A stretch of 64,000 nucleotides of DNA from an uncultured Aquimarina sp. (GCF_947492405.1 NZ_CANLMP010000006.1:62001-126000), one strand, 5' to 3'. Shown: positions 26,985-36,189, counted from the first letter of the stretch. The notes: generated by a model from the letters alone, not told the origin. Numbers and translations are program-made.

Positions 26985-27923
26985 ATGAAACTTATTAAAT
27001 CTATATCCATCTTAACATTGTTACTGCTCTTTTCTTGTAAACAAGAACCAGCCAAAAGAAAATTATTGGCTCAACTAGATATAGCAGAAAAATTATCAGT
27101 GATAACAAAAGGTAAAGTTATCATTCATGAAAACTTTAAATCAGAACATGTTATTCCAAGAAATGTAGAAGTTTTTCTACCTGATGGCTATGACGCCAAT
27201 TCTAAGGATACATATAATGTACTGTATATGCATGATGGTCAAAATGTATTTAATTCAAAAACCTCCTATACAGGTATTGATTGGGGTGTTGATGAAACTA
27301 TAGATAGTTTAATTAAAATTGGAAAGATTAAAAACACGATCGTTGTCGCCCCTTGGAATACGGTAAAAAAACGTTTTTCTGAATATATGCCCGAAGCTCC
27401 ATCTGAGGTTACCAATAGCGCAGAAGTAAAGGCTGCTTTGAAGCAAAATACTGGTTTTGATGATTTGTATTCTGACGAGTATCTAAAATTCTTAGTAGAA
27501 GAGTTAAAACCATTTATAGACAAAACATATAATGTATCTACTAAAGCAGAAAACACTTCTATAATGGGGTCTTCCATGGGAGGATTAATATCATTATATG
27601 CAATCTGTAAATACCCAGAAGTATTTGGTGCCGCCGGATGTGTATCTACACATTGGCCTATTCCTGTATTAGGAGAAGCGTATATAAAAACATTACCTAC
27701 TACCCTTCCAGATCCAAAAACGCATAAAATATACTTTGATTTTGGAACGGAAACATTAGATGCTCAATATGAACCTTATCAGAAACAAGTGGATCAAATG
27801 ATGATAGATAAGGGATATACCAAAGGCGAAAATTGGATTACTAAAAAGTTTGAAGGCGCATCGCACGATGAAAAAAGTTGGAATGAACGAGTACATATTC
27901 CTCTTGAATTTTTATTGAAATAA
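26985..27923 (+). CDS. Alpha/beta-hydrolase lipoprotein, esterase-D/Fes-like
   Basis: The 312-residue product has a lipoprotein signal (SILTLLLLFSC). The core is a putative-esterase fold: VEVFLPDGYDANSKDTYNVL, YMHDGQNVFN (oxyanion-side motif of this family), and GSSMGG with nucleophile Ser197. A late His in GASHDEKSWNERVHIPLEFL completes a likely triad. It sits 43 bases after the M28 peptidase and 12 before the M1 peptidase, consistent with one operon of exported hydrolases. The substrate is unknown; relatives include siderophore and acetyl-xylan-type esterases. Confidence 0.83.
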   Translation: MKLIKSISILTLLLLFSCKQEPAKRKLLAQLDIAEKLSVITKGKVIIHENFKSEHVIPRNVEVFLPDGYDANSKDTYNVLYMHDGQNVFNSKTSYTGIDWGVDETIDSLIKIGKIKNTIVVAPWNTVKKRFSEYMPEAPSEVTNSAEVKAALKQNTGFDDLYSDEYLKFLVEELKPFIDKTYNVSTKAENTSIMGSSMGGLISLYAICKYPEVFGAAGCVSTHWPIPVLGEAYIKTLPTTLPDPKTHKIYFDFGTETLDAQYEPYQKQVDQMMIDKGYTKGENWITKKFEGASHDEKSWNERVHIPLEFLLK

Positions 27924-27935
27924 ATTAACGTAGAA

Positions 27936-29576
27936 ATGAATAAGTTTTTCTTAGCATTATGTCTTGTTTGTGGATTATCATCAATTTTTTCGCAAACATC
28001 TCTTTTTGATCAACAACAACAATTTACCAGGCAAGATACGCTAAGAGGTTCTATTACTCCAGAAAGAGTTTGGTGGGATCTTACTTATAACCATCTAGAC
28101 ATATCAGTAAACCCCGAAAAGAAAACCATAAAAGGAAAAAACACCATACACTATAAAGTATTAGAAAATCATAATGTCTTACAAGTGGATTTACAACCAC
28201 CTTTGGTGATAGAAAAAGTTTTACAAGACGGAGAAGAATTAAAAGTATCTTCAGAAGGAAATGCTCATTTTGTAACACTCAATAAAAAACAAAAGAAAGG
28301 TAGTATCAATGCTTTAGAGGTCTACTATGGTGGAAAACCAAGGGAGGCTATACGCGCACCTTGGGATGGTGGTATTTCCTGGAAAAAAGACAGTAATGGG
28401 AAACACTTTATCGCCTCTTCTTGTCAAGGATTAGGAGCCAGTGTTTGGTGGCCAAACAAAGATCATATGTATGACGAAGTAGATAGTATGTTAGTAAGTG
28501 TAACCGTTCCAAAAGGTTTGATGAATGTATCTAATGGTAGATTACGTAAAATAGAAGAGCGTTCTTCTAACACAAAAACATATCATTGGTTTGTAAGCAA
28601 TCCTATTAATAACTATGGAGTTAATATCAATATCGGTGATTATGTATATTTTGGAGAAAAATACAAAGGAGAGAAAGGAACCTTAGATATGGATTACTAT
28701 GTACTAAAAGATAATCTAGAAGCTGCCAAAAAACAATTTAAAGATGCTCCAAGAACAATGAAAGCATTCGAACACTGGTTTGGACCGTATCCTTTTTATG
28801 AAGATAGTTTTAAACTAGTGGAAGTTCCTTATTTAGGAATGGAACATCAAAGCTCTGTTACCTACGGAAATAAGTATGTTAATGGATATCTAGGCAATGA
28901 TTTATCTGGAACCGGATGGGGATTAAAATTTGATTTTATTATCATTCATGAATCAGGCCACGAATGGTTTGCTAATAATATAACATATAAAGATATCGCC
29001 GATATGTGGATTCATGAAAGTTTCACTGCATACTCAGAAAATCTATTCCTGGATTACCACTATGGCAAAGAAGCTTCTTCTGAATACGTGATTGGAACCA
29101 GACGTGGTATTAGTAACGATAAACCTATTATTGGACAATATGATGTAAACCACGAAGGGTCTAGCGATATGTATTACAAAGGAGCCAATATGCTGCATAC
29201 TTTACGTCAACTATTAGAAGATGATGAGTTATGGAGATCCATTTTAAGAGGTTTGAACGAAGAATTTTATCATCAAACGGTTACTACAAAGCAAATCGAA
29301 AATTACCTTAGTGAGAAAACTAAAATCGATCTAACGGCATTCTTTAATCAATATCTAAGAGATACAAGAATACCCACTTTAGAATATGGTTTTGATGAAA
29401 ATGGACTAAAATACCGGTATATTGATATTGTCGAGGATTTTGATATGCCTGTTCGTTTAAAAATTGATGGAAAAGATCAATGGGTACAACCAAATTCAAA
29501 ATGGCAAGTATTAAAAATTAACGCCGACGAAATCAGCATCGATCCGAATTTTTATATAAATGCTAAATCAATTTAA
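27936..29576 (+). CDS. Exported M1-family metalloaminopeptidase
   Basis: The 546-residue protein has a signal peptide (MNKFFLALCLVCGLSSIFSQ), the N-terminal beta domain of M1 enzymes (WWDLTYNHLDISVNPEKKTI), the exopeptidase-type GMEHQS motif, and the zinc site HESGH at residues 338-342 with HESFTAY supplying Glu361 at the canonical 18-residue spacing. The C-terminal helical domain of large M1 peptidases is shortened, as is common in Bacteroidota. It should release N-terminal amino acids in the periplasm. Its stop codon overlaps the arginase-family ATG by one base, so translation is coupled. Confidence 0.92.
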   Translation: MNKFFLALCLVCGLSSIFSQTSLFDQQQQFTRQDTLRGSITPERVWWDLTYNHLDISVNPEKKTIKGKNTIHYKVLENHNVLQVDLQPPLVIEKVLQDGEELKVSSEGNAHFVTLNKKQKKGSINALEVYYGGKPREAIRAPWDGGISWKKDSNGKHFIASSCQGLGASVWWPNKDHMYDEVDSMLVSVTVPKGLMNVSNGRLRKIEERSSNTKTYHWFVSNPINNYGVNINIGDYVYFGEKYKGEKGTLDMDYYVLKDNLEAAKKQFKDAPRTMKAFEHWFGPYPFYEDSFKLVEVPYLGMEHQSSVTYGNKYVNGYLGNDLSGTGWGLKFDFIIIHESGHEWFANNITYKDIADMWIHESFTAYSENLFLDYHYGKEASSEYVIGTRRGISNDKPIIGQYDVNHEGSSDMYYKGANMLHTLRQLLEDDELWRSILRGLNEEFYHQTVTTKQIENYLSEKTKIDLTAFFNQYLRDTRIPTLEYGFDENGLKYRYIDIVEDFDMPVRLKIDGKDQWVQPNSKWQVLKINADEISIDPNFYINAKSI

Positions 29577-30382
29577 TGAAAATATATTTTCCTCAATGGC
29601 AAGGATCCGGAACTGGTAAGATTATAGAATATGGAGCAAAAACAATATTGGACTATCTAGAAGATCCAGAATTTGTTCATATACCATTATCAGAGATATC
29701 CGCCGGAAAAAATGGTACAAAGAAACATGACATTCATAATTATGATGCAATTACGGAACAACTAACACGTTTAAAAAAAAAGATTGAAGATCAACAGCCC
29801 AATACTATCAAAACTATTGGTGGAGATTGTGGATTAGAAATAGTTCCAGTCTCTTATCTTAATGAAAAATATCCTAATCTTGGTATTATTTGGTTTGATG
29901 CACACGCAGATATCAATAAACCTTGTGACTCTCCAAGCTGTAACTTTCATGGCATGCCACTAAGAACCTTATTAGGTGAAGGTTCTGAGTATATGAATCC
30001 ACTACTATTTTCTACTATTAAAACTTCTCAGATCCATTATGTTGGTGTAAGGGATATCGATGATACAGAGCAAATCAGAATTGATACTGGTGAAATTTAT
30101 GCTCCAAAAAAAACTGATATCACTCATTTAGTGGATACACTAAAGTCAAAAAACATAACACATCTTTATTTACACTTTGATTTTGATTGTTTAGAACCTA
30201 ATGACTATAACAAAACCTATTATCAAGTCTCAAATGGAGTAACTATTGCTGAAGCAGAGGCTTGTATAAAAGCATTGCAAGAAAATTTCTCTATTGTTGG
30301 CAGTAGTGTTTTAGAATCTATTACAACAAACACTATAGAATTAAAACCTATCGATGAGATTATCAAATTGTTAATGAAATAA
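29576..30382 (+). CDS. Arginase/agmatinase-family enzyme
   Basis: This encodes 268 residues with the ureohydrolase metal-site motifs GGDCGLE, WFDAHADIN and HFDFDCLEPNDY. The first ligand position is Cys (GGDC) rather than His, a variant I recall in arginase-like proteins. No signal peptide, so cytoplasmic. Members hydrolyse arginine, agmatine or formimidoylglutamate; the sequence does not decide which. The start overlaps the stop of the M1 peptidase, so liberated arginine may be its substrate (inference). Confidence 0.85.
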   Translation: MKIYFPQWQGSGTGKIIEYGAKTILDYLEDPEFVHIPLSEISAGKNGTKKHDIHNYDAITEQLTRLKKKIEDQQPNTIKTIGGDCGLEIVPVSYLNEKYPNLGIIWFDAHADINKPCDSPSCNFHGMPLRTLLGEGSEYMNPLLFSTIKTSQIHYVGVRDIDDTEQIRIDTGEIYAPKKTDITHLVDTLKSKNITHLYLHFDFDCLEPNDYNKTYYQVSNGVTIAEAEACIKALQENFSIVGSSVLESITTNTIELKPIDEIIKLLMK

Positions 30383-30393
30383 CACATAAATTT

Positions 30394-30690
30394 ATGTCAG
30401 GAGGTAATTGGAAAGATATGCTATTAGCATCACAAACCGGAGATTTAGAATTAGTCAAATATTATGTTAGAACAGGAATTGATATTAATTATCAACATCC
30501 TGAAGCTATGACTACTCCTCTTATTGAGAGTTTTAGATTTGAACATATAGCTATTGCTAAATTCCTCTTGGAGAATGGTGCAGATGTATACGCTAAAGAA
30601 GGTTTTAGTGGAGATACAGCTTTATCAGTAGCAACCGAAAAACAAAATCAAGAAGCCTTAGATTTATTAAATCTTTATCTAAAACCATGA
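30394..30690 (+). CDS. Ankyrin-repeat protein
   Basis: This encodes 98 residues with about two and a half ankyrin repeats: DMLLASQTGDLELVKYYVRT, then TPLIESFRFEHIAIAKFLLE, then FSGDTALSVATEKQNQEALD. It has no signal peptide and is probably a small cytoplasmic interaction module. It lies 11 bases after the arginase-family gene and 14 bases before the second endonuclease V-like gene, so it may be co-transcribed. Confidence 0.85.
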   Translation: MSGGNWKDMLLASQTGDLELVKYYVRTGIDINYQHPEAMTTPLIESFRFEHIAIAKFLLENGADVYAKEGFSGDTALSVATEKQNQEALDLLNLYLKP

Positions 30691-30704
30691 CCTAACTAAA
30701 ATAA

Positions 30705-31214
30705 ATGTCAATGAAATTAGCATTTGATGTTCAGTATTATGAAACATATGCAAAATCTGTTTGTATAGTTTTTAATGATTGGCAAGATGAAACTCCTTCA
30801 GAAATTATAATAAAAAAAGTGCATAATATTGCTCCTTATGTACCTGGAGAATTTTATAAGAGAGAACTTCCTTGTATAGAAGTTATTCTAGAAGACATCC
30901 ATCCTAATGATATTGAACTTATTATAGTAGATGGATATGTGTATCTTAATGATGATAAAAAATTAGGTTTAGGCGGTTATTTATATGAAAAGCTGAATAA
31001 CAACATCCCTATAATCGGTGTGGCTAAGTCCAGTTTTCATGATAATAAAAAGTATGTTCGAGAAGTAATTAGAGGAGAAAGTACAAAACCATTATATATT
31101 ACTGCTGTAGGATTGGATGTAGATAAAGCCAAAAATCATATACAAAAGATGCACGGTGAATTCAGAATGCCAAGCTTACTACAAATCCTTGATTCGAAAA
31201 CTAAAGAAAAGTAA
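30705..31214 (+). CDS. Short endonuclease V-like protein, copy 2
   Basis: The 169-residue protein retains the endonuclease V pattern: FDV (Asp8), PYVP wedge-like motif followed by GEFYKRELPCI (Glu54), VDGYVYLNDDKKLGLGGYL (Asp76), PIIGVAKSSF, KPLYIT, and KMHGEFRMP (His150). It is shorter than E. coli Nfi (~220 residues) but keeps the three acidic positions and the base-flipping wedge, so inosine-specific nuclease activity is plausible. A paralog sits 11 kb upstream without the wedge motif. The ATG at 30705 or at 30711 could start it. It follows the ankyrin gene closely. Confidence 0.78.
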   Translation: MSMKLAFDVQYYETYAKSVCIVFNDWQDETPSEIIIKKVHNIAPYVPGEFYKRELPCIEVILEDIHPNDIELIIVDGYVYLNDDKKLGLGGYLYEKLNNNIPIIGVAKSSFHDNKKYVREVIRGESTKPLYITAVGLDVDKAKNHIQKMHGEFRMPSLLQILDSKTKEK

Positions 31215-31282
31215 CTACAAAACCTGAACAAGAAAGTAAAGGCAAATTATCGAATTGTATTAATGTCACTACGCAGAGGAAT

Positions 31283-31319
31283 CATATTAAAAAGTTATTT
31301 AAGATAACTTTTTAATATG
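31283..31319. terminator. Strong intergenic hairpin, bidirectional terminator-like
   Basis: A perfect 16-bp stem (left arm CATATTAAAAAGTTAT, 31283-31298; right arm 31304-31319) closes on the loop TTAAG. It lies 68 bases after the second endonuclease V-like gene and before the next small gene, and is AT-rich with T runs, so it probably ends the upstream operon. Confidence 0.75.
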
Positions 31320-31360
31320 TTTAAGGGCTTCTACTTTACCTTTATAATAAAACCTTTGCT

Positions 31361-31528
31361 ATGTTTACATTATTCAAGAAAAAGTCGGAAAAAGAACAAC
31401 TTCAGAAAAAGTATAGAGCTTTAATGGAAGATTCTTATAAGTTATCACATACCAATCGTAAAGCTAGTGATAACAAACAAGCAGAAGCAGAAGAAATACT
31501 AAAAAAGATTGAACAGATTAAGGAGTAA
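31361..31528 (+). CDS. Lacal_2735-type small protein
   Basis: A 55-residue basic/acidic, helical protein. It begins MFTLFKKKSEKEQLQKKYRA and contains DSYKLSHTNRKASD, the signature I recall for the Lacal_2735 family of tiny flavobacterial proteins. No membrane segment or signal. It is separated from the preceding gene by the hairpin at 31283-31319 and lies 28 bases before the CIA30 gene. Function unknown. Confidence 0.8.
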   Translation: MFTLFKKKSEKEQLQKKYRALMEDSYKLSHTNRKASDNKQAEAEEILKKIEQIKE

Positions 31529-31556
31529 TTGATAAAATCCATTAGTTTATAAAATT

Positions 31557-32087
31557 ATGAACACGGCATTATCTTGTGTCTATTTATTTATAATGATCTC
31601 ATCCCTTATTATTTTTGATTTCACTAAAGATAGCAACCTATCCAATTGGAATGTGGTTGATGATGGCGTAATGGGCGGTATCTCACAAGGAAAATTTGAG
31701 ATTAATAAGGAAGGGAATGCTGTTTTTAAAGGCAATGTATCTTTAGAAAACAATGGCGGATTTTCTTCTGTACGCTATCGTTTTAACTCCAAAAAGGTAA
31801 AGGAATTTACCAAGGTTTTAATCAGGCTAAAAGGAGATCAAAAAAAATATCAATTTAGAATAAAAACCAATAGTTCCGATCGTTATTCTTATATCGCTCA
31901 TTTTAAAACTACTGGAGATTGGCAAACTGTCGAGGTTTCATTATCAGAAATGTATCCAGCATTTAGAGGTAGGAAATTAGATTTACCAAATTATCCAATA
32001 GAAACTATGCAAGAAATTGCATTTCTTATTGGTAATAAAAAAGCAGAACAATTTAGATTAGAAATAGACAAAATAGAATTGAAATAA
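31557..32087 (+). CDS. CIA30-family protein
   Basis: This encodes 176 residues. The core VVDDGVMGGISQGKFEI, followed by FKGNVSLENNGGFSSVRYR, is the clear signature of the CIA30 (complex I intermediate-associated protein 30) jelly-roll family. A hydrophobic N-terminus (SCVYLFIMISSLIIFDF) may be a signal or anchor, although the family is often cytoplasmic in bacteria. Roles of bacterial members are not well defined; carbohydrate-like binding is the usual structural suggestion. No operon partner is evident besides the small gene upstream. Confidence 0.88.
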   Translation: MNTALSCVYLFIMISSLIIFDFTKDSNLSNWNVVDDGVMGGISQGKFEINKEGNAVFKGNVSLENNGGFSSVRYRFNSKKVKEFTKVLIRLKGDQKKYQFRIKTNSSDRYSYIAHFKTTGDWQTVEVSLSEMYPAFRGRKLDLPNYPIETMQEIAFLIGNKKAEQFRLEIDKIELK

Positions 32088-32177
32088 ACTTTTTAAATAG
32101 ATTAAACAATACTCCGCAGAGAATAAATAACTCATCATATAAATAGTATATTTATAGATCTATTTAATTCATCTAAG

Positions 32178-33140
32178 ATCATCAAAAGAATTCTTTTCAT
32201 AATACCCCCAAAAGTTCATTTATTAGATATCACAGGACCTGCACATATTTTTTATGAAGCCAAGGAATATGGAGCTAATATTGAATTACATTTCGTAACA
32301 ATAAATGATCATACACAAATTAATAGCAGTGCTGGATTACATTTTAATGAATTAGTTCCATTCCATGAATTTCAATTATCCACAGAAGATTTCATATTCA
32401 TCCCTGGTATTGAATTTTCCTTAATTTCGGATACTAATTTTTATTTAAAAAATAGATTATTTTTTAAATGGATCAAGGATCAATATGATAACAAGGCCCA
32501 AATATGTTCGGTATGCACCGGAACTTTTTTAGTAGCAGCATCTGGGATATTAGATGGAAAAAACTGTACTACTCACTGGAAATATTTTTCTGAATTTAAT
32601 CAAAAACATCCTGAGATTGAACTCATCAAGAATAGACTATTCGTGATAGAAGAAGGATTGTACTCTAGCGCAGGTGTGACCTCTGGTATAGATTTAGCTT
32701 TGTATGTTTTAGAAGTTCAATTTTCTTCAAAACTGGCTGCAGATGTAGCAAAAGAAGTAGTAATATACTTCAGAAGAAGTGAATCTGATCCTCAACTTAG
32801 TATTTTTCTGCAATACAGAAATCATCTAGACACTAGAATTCATGATGCGCAGGATTATATGATTAAAAATATTAGTTCATCTTTTACTCTAGAGGGTATT
32901 GCTGAAAATGTATATATGAGTCCTAGAAATCTAACTCGGTTATTCAAAAAAACTACAGGAATAACAGTTGGAAATTATTTAGAAAAGCTTCGAGTGGATA
33001 GAGCAATACTACTATTAGAAGAAGGAAATAAGGTGAGTTATGTCTCTGATCAATGTGGATTAAAAAGTACAAATCAACTAAGAAACCTTCTCAAAAAACA
33101 TAAAGAAATACTGCCAAAAGATATAAAGTCTTTGTTCTAA
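32178..33140 (+). CDS. GlxA-type AraC regulator (DJ-1/PfpI domain + HTH) lacking a standard start codon
   Basis: The frame encodes ~320 residues of complete GlxA architecture: a DJ-1/PfpI-like domain beginning KRILFIIPPKVHLLDITGPA, with a nucleophile-elbow-like SVCTGTFLVAASG, then a C-terminal AraC HTH (GIAENVYMSPRNLTRLFKK, then YVSDQCGLKSTNQLRNLLKK). The frame is open from 32127, but no ATG, GTG or TTG occurs before a GTG at 32643, which would remove half the DJ-1 domain. ATC at 32178 is exactly where homologs would begin, one base from ATG. Either a non-canonical start is used or the start codon was lost. The next gene encodes another DJ-1 protein, a plausible target. Confidence 0.7.
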   Translation: MIKRILFIIPPKVHLLDITGPAHIFYEAKEYGANIELHFVTINDHTQINSSAGLHFNELVPFHEFQLSTEDFIFIPGIEFSLISDTNFYLKNRLFFKWIKDQYDNKAQICSVCTGTFLVAASGILDGKNCTTHWKYFSEFNQKHPEIELIKNRLFVIEEGLYSSAGVTSGIDLALYVLEVQFSSKLAADVAKEVVIYFRRSESDPQLSIFLQYRNHLDTRIHDAQDYMIKNISSSFTLEGIAENVYMSPRNLTRLFKKTTGITVGNYLEKLRVDRAILLLEEGNKVSYVSDQCGLKSTNQLRNLLKKHKEILPKDIKSLF

Positions 33141-33168
33141 AATGTCCTGATACTTCGTATGGTTGTCC

Positions 33169-33198
33169 TTTGAGCCTATTAGGAAGTTGCTAATTTTG
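33169..33198 (+). promoter_or_regulatory. Bacteroidota-type promoter for the DJ-1 gene
   Basis: TTTG (33169-33172), 18 bases, then TAATTTTG (33191-33198): an exact match to the TTTG/TAnnTTTG consensus known for this phylum. Transcription would begin about 7 bases later, leaving a short leader before the ATG at 33228. Confidence 0.75.
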
Positions 33199-33227
33199 AC
33201 ATACATCAATCTTTAAACAAAGAAATA

Positions 33228-34298
33228 ATGAAAACATTGTTAATATTCATCTCATTTTTGACCTATATATCGATATACTCACAATTATCGAATACCTCCA
33301 ACAAAACATATGTATGTCCACCTTGTAATAGTTCCTGTGATACTTTGACCTTTGGTACACCCGGAAAATGTGGTCATTGTGAAATGCAGCTAATTACCAA
33401 AAAAGAATTAAGTAAAAAACATAACGTAATCAAAAAGAAAAGAATTGCATTCTATTTACAACCAGGTATCGAGGTATTAGATTTTGCAGGCCCTATGGAA
33501 GTTTTTGCTTATGCTGATTTCGAAGTTTTTACAGTTTCTAAAACCAAAGAACCTATTATTTCACAAGGAATTTTAACAGTATTACCCGACTATAGTATAC
33601 AAGATGCTCCTAAAGCAGATATTTTAGCCTTTTTCGGAGGAAATGCTGCACAATCATTCAAAGATGCAGAAATTATAAATTGGATTCAATCTCAAAAAGA
33701 TATTGAATATCATTTCTCTGTTTGTACAGGTGTGTTCGCCTTAGCAAATGCGGGAACATTAGAAGGTATGACAGCTACTACTTTTCATAATGCCTTAGAC
33801 GGATTGGAGCGCAATTATCCTAATATTACTGTGGTAAAAGATGCTCGTTTTGTGGATAACGGGAAAGTTATAACTACTGCAGGAATTTCTGCAGGGATTG
33901 ATGGAGCATTACATCTTGTAGCCAAACTACAAGGATTTAACGAAGCTAGAAAAATTGCTTATCATATGGAATATGATAAATGGGTTCCTGGAGAAGGACT
34001 AAATTTATCTCAGGATAATCCTTATCACAACTTCCTAAATATTCCAAATCTTGAAAGTTACACCGGAACTTATCAATATATTGATAACCAAGAAGTAGTA
34101 TTAAAAATAAACTCTAGAGAAAAATCTCTTTATGCCGTCTTAGACAAAATAAAATATCCTGTCTTCTATCAAGAAAAAGATGTTTTCGCTAACCTAAATA
34201 ATGATAAAATTACTTTTTTAAGAAATAAAAATAATGAGATCACTGGTTATACATCTTCAAAAAATCCTGAAATAATTTATAAGAAACTTAATAAATAA
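33228..34298 (+). CDS. Exported DJ-1/PfpI protein with N-terminal metal-binding ribbon
   Basis: The 356-residue product has a signal peptide (MKTLLIFISFLTYISIYSQ), a cysteine ribbon (CPPCNSSCDT, then GKCGHCEMQL, about residues 30-60), a DJ-1/PfpI domain (RIAFYLQPGIEVLDFAGPME, FSVCTGVFALANAG with the nucleophile-type Cys) and a final ~80-residue beta-rich tail (LESYTGTYQYIDNQEVVLK) like the DUF3471 appendage of serine hydrolases. The ribbon probably binds a heavy metal. Activity of the DJ-1 domain (glyoxalase, protease or none) is not deducible. It follows the GlxA-type gene and has its own good promoter. Confidence 0.82.
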   Translation: MKTLLIFISFLTYISIYSQLSNTSNKTYVCPPCNSSCDTLTFGTPGKCGHCEMQLITKKELSKKHNVIKKKRIAFYLQPGIEVLDFAGPMEVFAYADFEVFTVSKTKEPIISQGILTVLPDYSIQDAPKADILAFFGGNAAQSFKDAEIINWIQSQKDIEYHFSVCTGVFALANAGTLEGMTATTFHNALDGLERNYPNITVVKDARFVDNGKVITTAGISAGIDGALHLVAKLQGFNEARKIAYHMEYDKWVPGEGLNLSQDNPYHNFLNIPNLESYTGTYQYIDNQEVVLKINSREKSLYAVLDKIKYPVFYQEKDVFANLNNDKITFLRNKNNEITGYTSSKNPEIIYKKLNK

Positions 34299-34317
34299 GA
34301 ATAAGAAGACTCGAATA

Positions 34318-35955
34318 CTAATTCTTAAGATGAATCTCACTCAGATTTTCCATTCTATTTCTTTCCAAAAACGCATCAATAGTTTCAAAATGTTCAATAA
34401 CACGTTTGTCTTTAAATTCAAAAACTTTATTAGACAATCCTCTTAAAAAATCACGATCGTGAGAAACGAGTATCAAGGTACCATCAAAAGCCAATAAGGC
34501 TTCTTTCAGAACATCTTTGGATCTAATATCCAGATGATTGGTCGGCTCATCAAGAATTAACACATTTACAGGTTCTAAAAGTAACTTTACCATAGCTAAT
34601 CTGGTTCTTTCTCCACCAGAAAGTACTCCTACCTTTTTATCGATATGATCGCCGCCAAACATAAATTGTCCGAGTATATTTTTGATCTGTGTTCTTACAT
34701 CTCCTTTGGCAACCTCATCAACTGTTTGAAAAACTGTGAGATTAGGATCCAACAAAGCGGCCTGATTCTGGGCAAAATACCCAACCTTGGCATTATGACC
34801 TAAATCACATTGTCCATCAAAATCAATTTCTCCCATAATCGCTTTGATCATAGTAGATTTTCCTTCTCCATTTCTCCCTACAAAAGAGACTTTTTCTCCT
34901 CTCGCTATAGACATACTAGCTTCTTTAAAAACTACATGATTGTCGTATTTTTTTGATAAATCTTTAGCAATTACAGGGTAATCACCGGAGCGTGCAGAAG
35001 GTGGAAACCTAAGTTTTAAAGAAGAAGTGTCAACTTCATCAATTTCAATGATATCTAGCTTCTCTAACATACGCTCACGAGAATTCACCTGATTCGTCTT
35101 AGAATAGGTTCCTTTAAACCTTTCTATAAATTGTTTTGTATCAGCAATAAACTTTTGTTGTTCCTGATATGCTTTTATTTGATGTGAACGTCTTTCTTCT
35201 CTTAGTTGTAAATAATGTGTATAATTGGCCTTATAATCATAGATTCTACCCATAGTTACTTCAATAGTTCTATTGGTAATATTATCTATAAATGCCTTAT
35301 CATGAGAAATTACAATTACTGCCTTTGCTTTATTAAGTAAGAAATCCTCTAACCATATTACAGATTCTATATCCACATGATTCGTAGGCTCATCTAATAG
35401 AATAAGGTCTGGTTTTTGAAGCAATATCTTGGCTAATTCAATACGCATTCTCCATCCACCGCTAAATTCACTGGTAGGTCTTGTGAAATCTTCTCTTTTA
35501 AAACCTAATCCCTGCAATGCTTTTTCCACCTCTGCATCATAGTTCACTTCTTCTATTGCATAAAACTTCTCCCCTAAATCCGTTACTTTCTGAATAATAC
35601 CCATATATTCATCAGAATCGTAATCCGTACGAGTTTCCAACTCTTTATTAAGACGATCCATCTCGCTCTGCATCTCATGAATCTGACCAAATGCTTTTGA
35701 TGCTTCTTCAAATACCGTACAATCATCATCTGTCAATAAATGCTGCGGCAGATAAGCAATCACTGCTTCTTTAGGACATCTCACATTTCCTCTGGTAGCT
35801 TTTTGTACACCTGCAATGATCTTCATCATAGTAGATTTACCAGCTCCATTCTTGCCCATCAAGGCAATTTTGTCATTTTCATTAATAACAAAAGAAACAT
35901 TACTAAATAAGGTTTCTCCACTAAACTCTACTGCAATTCCATCTACAGAAATCAT
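34318..35955 (-). CDS. ABC-F family ribosome-associated ATPase
   Basis: The 545-residue protein has two ABC domains and no membrane segments. Domain 1: MGKNGAGKSTMMKI (Walker A), SGGWRMRIELAKILL (signature), LILLDEPTNHVDIESV (Walker B). A linker (YLQLREERRSHQIKAYQEQQ) joins domain 2: GRNGEGKSTM, SGGERTRLAMVKLLL, LILDEPTNHLDIRS. This is the ABC-F (Uup/EttA/YbiT) arrangement, which acts on ribosomes; YbiT-like is the closest by the linker length. It is convergent with the DJ-1 gene and stands alone. Confidence 0.93.
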   Translation of the reverse strand: MISVDGIAVEFSGETLFSNVSFVINENDKIALMGKNGAGKSTMMKIIAGVQKATRGNVRCPKEAVIAYLPQHLLTDDDCTVFEEASKAFGQIHEMQSEMDRLNKELETRTDYDSDEYMGIIQKVTDLGEKFYAIEEVNYDAEVEKALQGLGFKREDFTRPTSEFSGGWRMRIELAKILLQKPDLILLDEPTNHVDIESVIWLEDFLLNKAKAVIVISHDKAFIDNITNRTIEVTMGRIYDYKANYTHYLQLREERRSHQIKAYQEQQKFIADTKQFIERFKGTYSKTNQVNSRERMLEKLDIIEIDEVDTSSLKLRFPPSARSGDYPVIAKDLSKKYDNHVVFKEASMSIARGEKVSFVGRNGEGKSTMIKAIMGEIDFDGQCDLGHNAKVGYFAQNQAALLDPNLTVFQTVDEVAKGDVRTQIKNILGQFMFGGDHIDKKVGVLSGGERTRLAMVKLLLEPVNVLILDEPTNHLDIRSKDVLKEALLAFDGTLILVSHDRDFLRGLSNKVFEFKDKRVIEHFETIDAFLERNRMENLSEIHLKN

Positions 35956-36189
35956 ATCATCTTATTTTAAAAATGCAAAACTATAAAAAAGCAAACCACT
36001 GCAAAGGAATTATTAATAATAGATACTAAAACTTTTAACTAGTAAACTATCTTAGAACAAGTACACTGGACATTAGATTGAAAATTAATTTAGATTCGAG
36101 ACGAGCCTAGAAACACTTACATCTCGATTATCGAGTAAAACTGTAACAATCTCCTAAAACAAATATCTTTATAGGTAAACACATTCATT

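Noticed and set aside
32124..32190. Frameshift as the reason for the missing GlxA start
   Set aside because: The frame is open through the expected N-terminus and I find no upstream ATG in another frame that would join sensibly; loss or change of the start codon itself is simpler.
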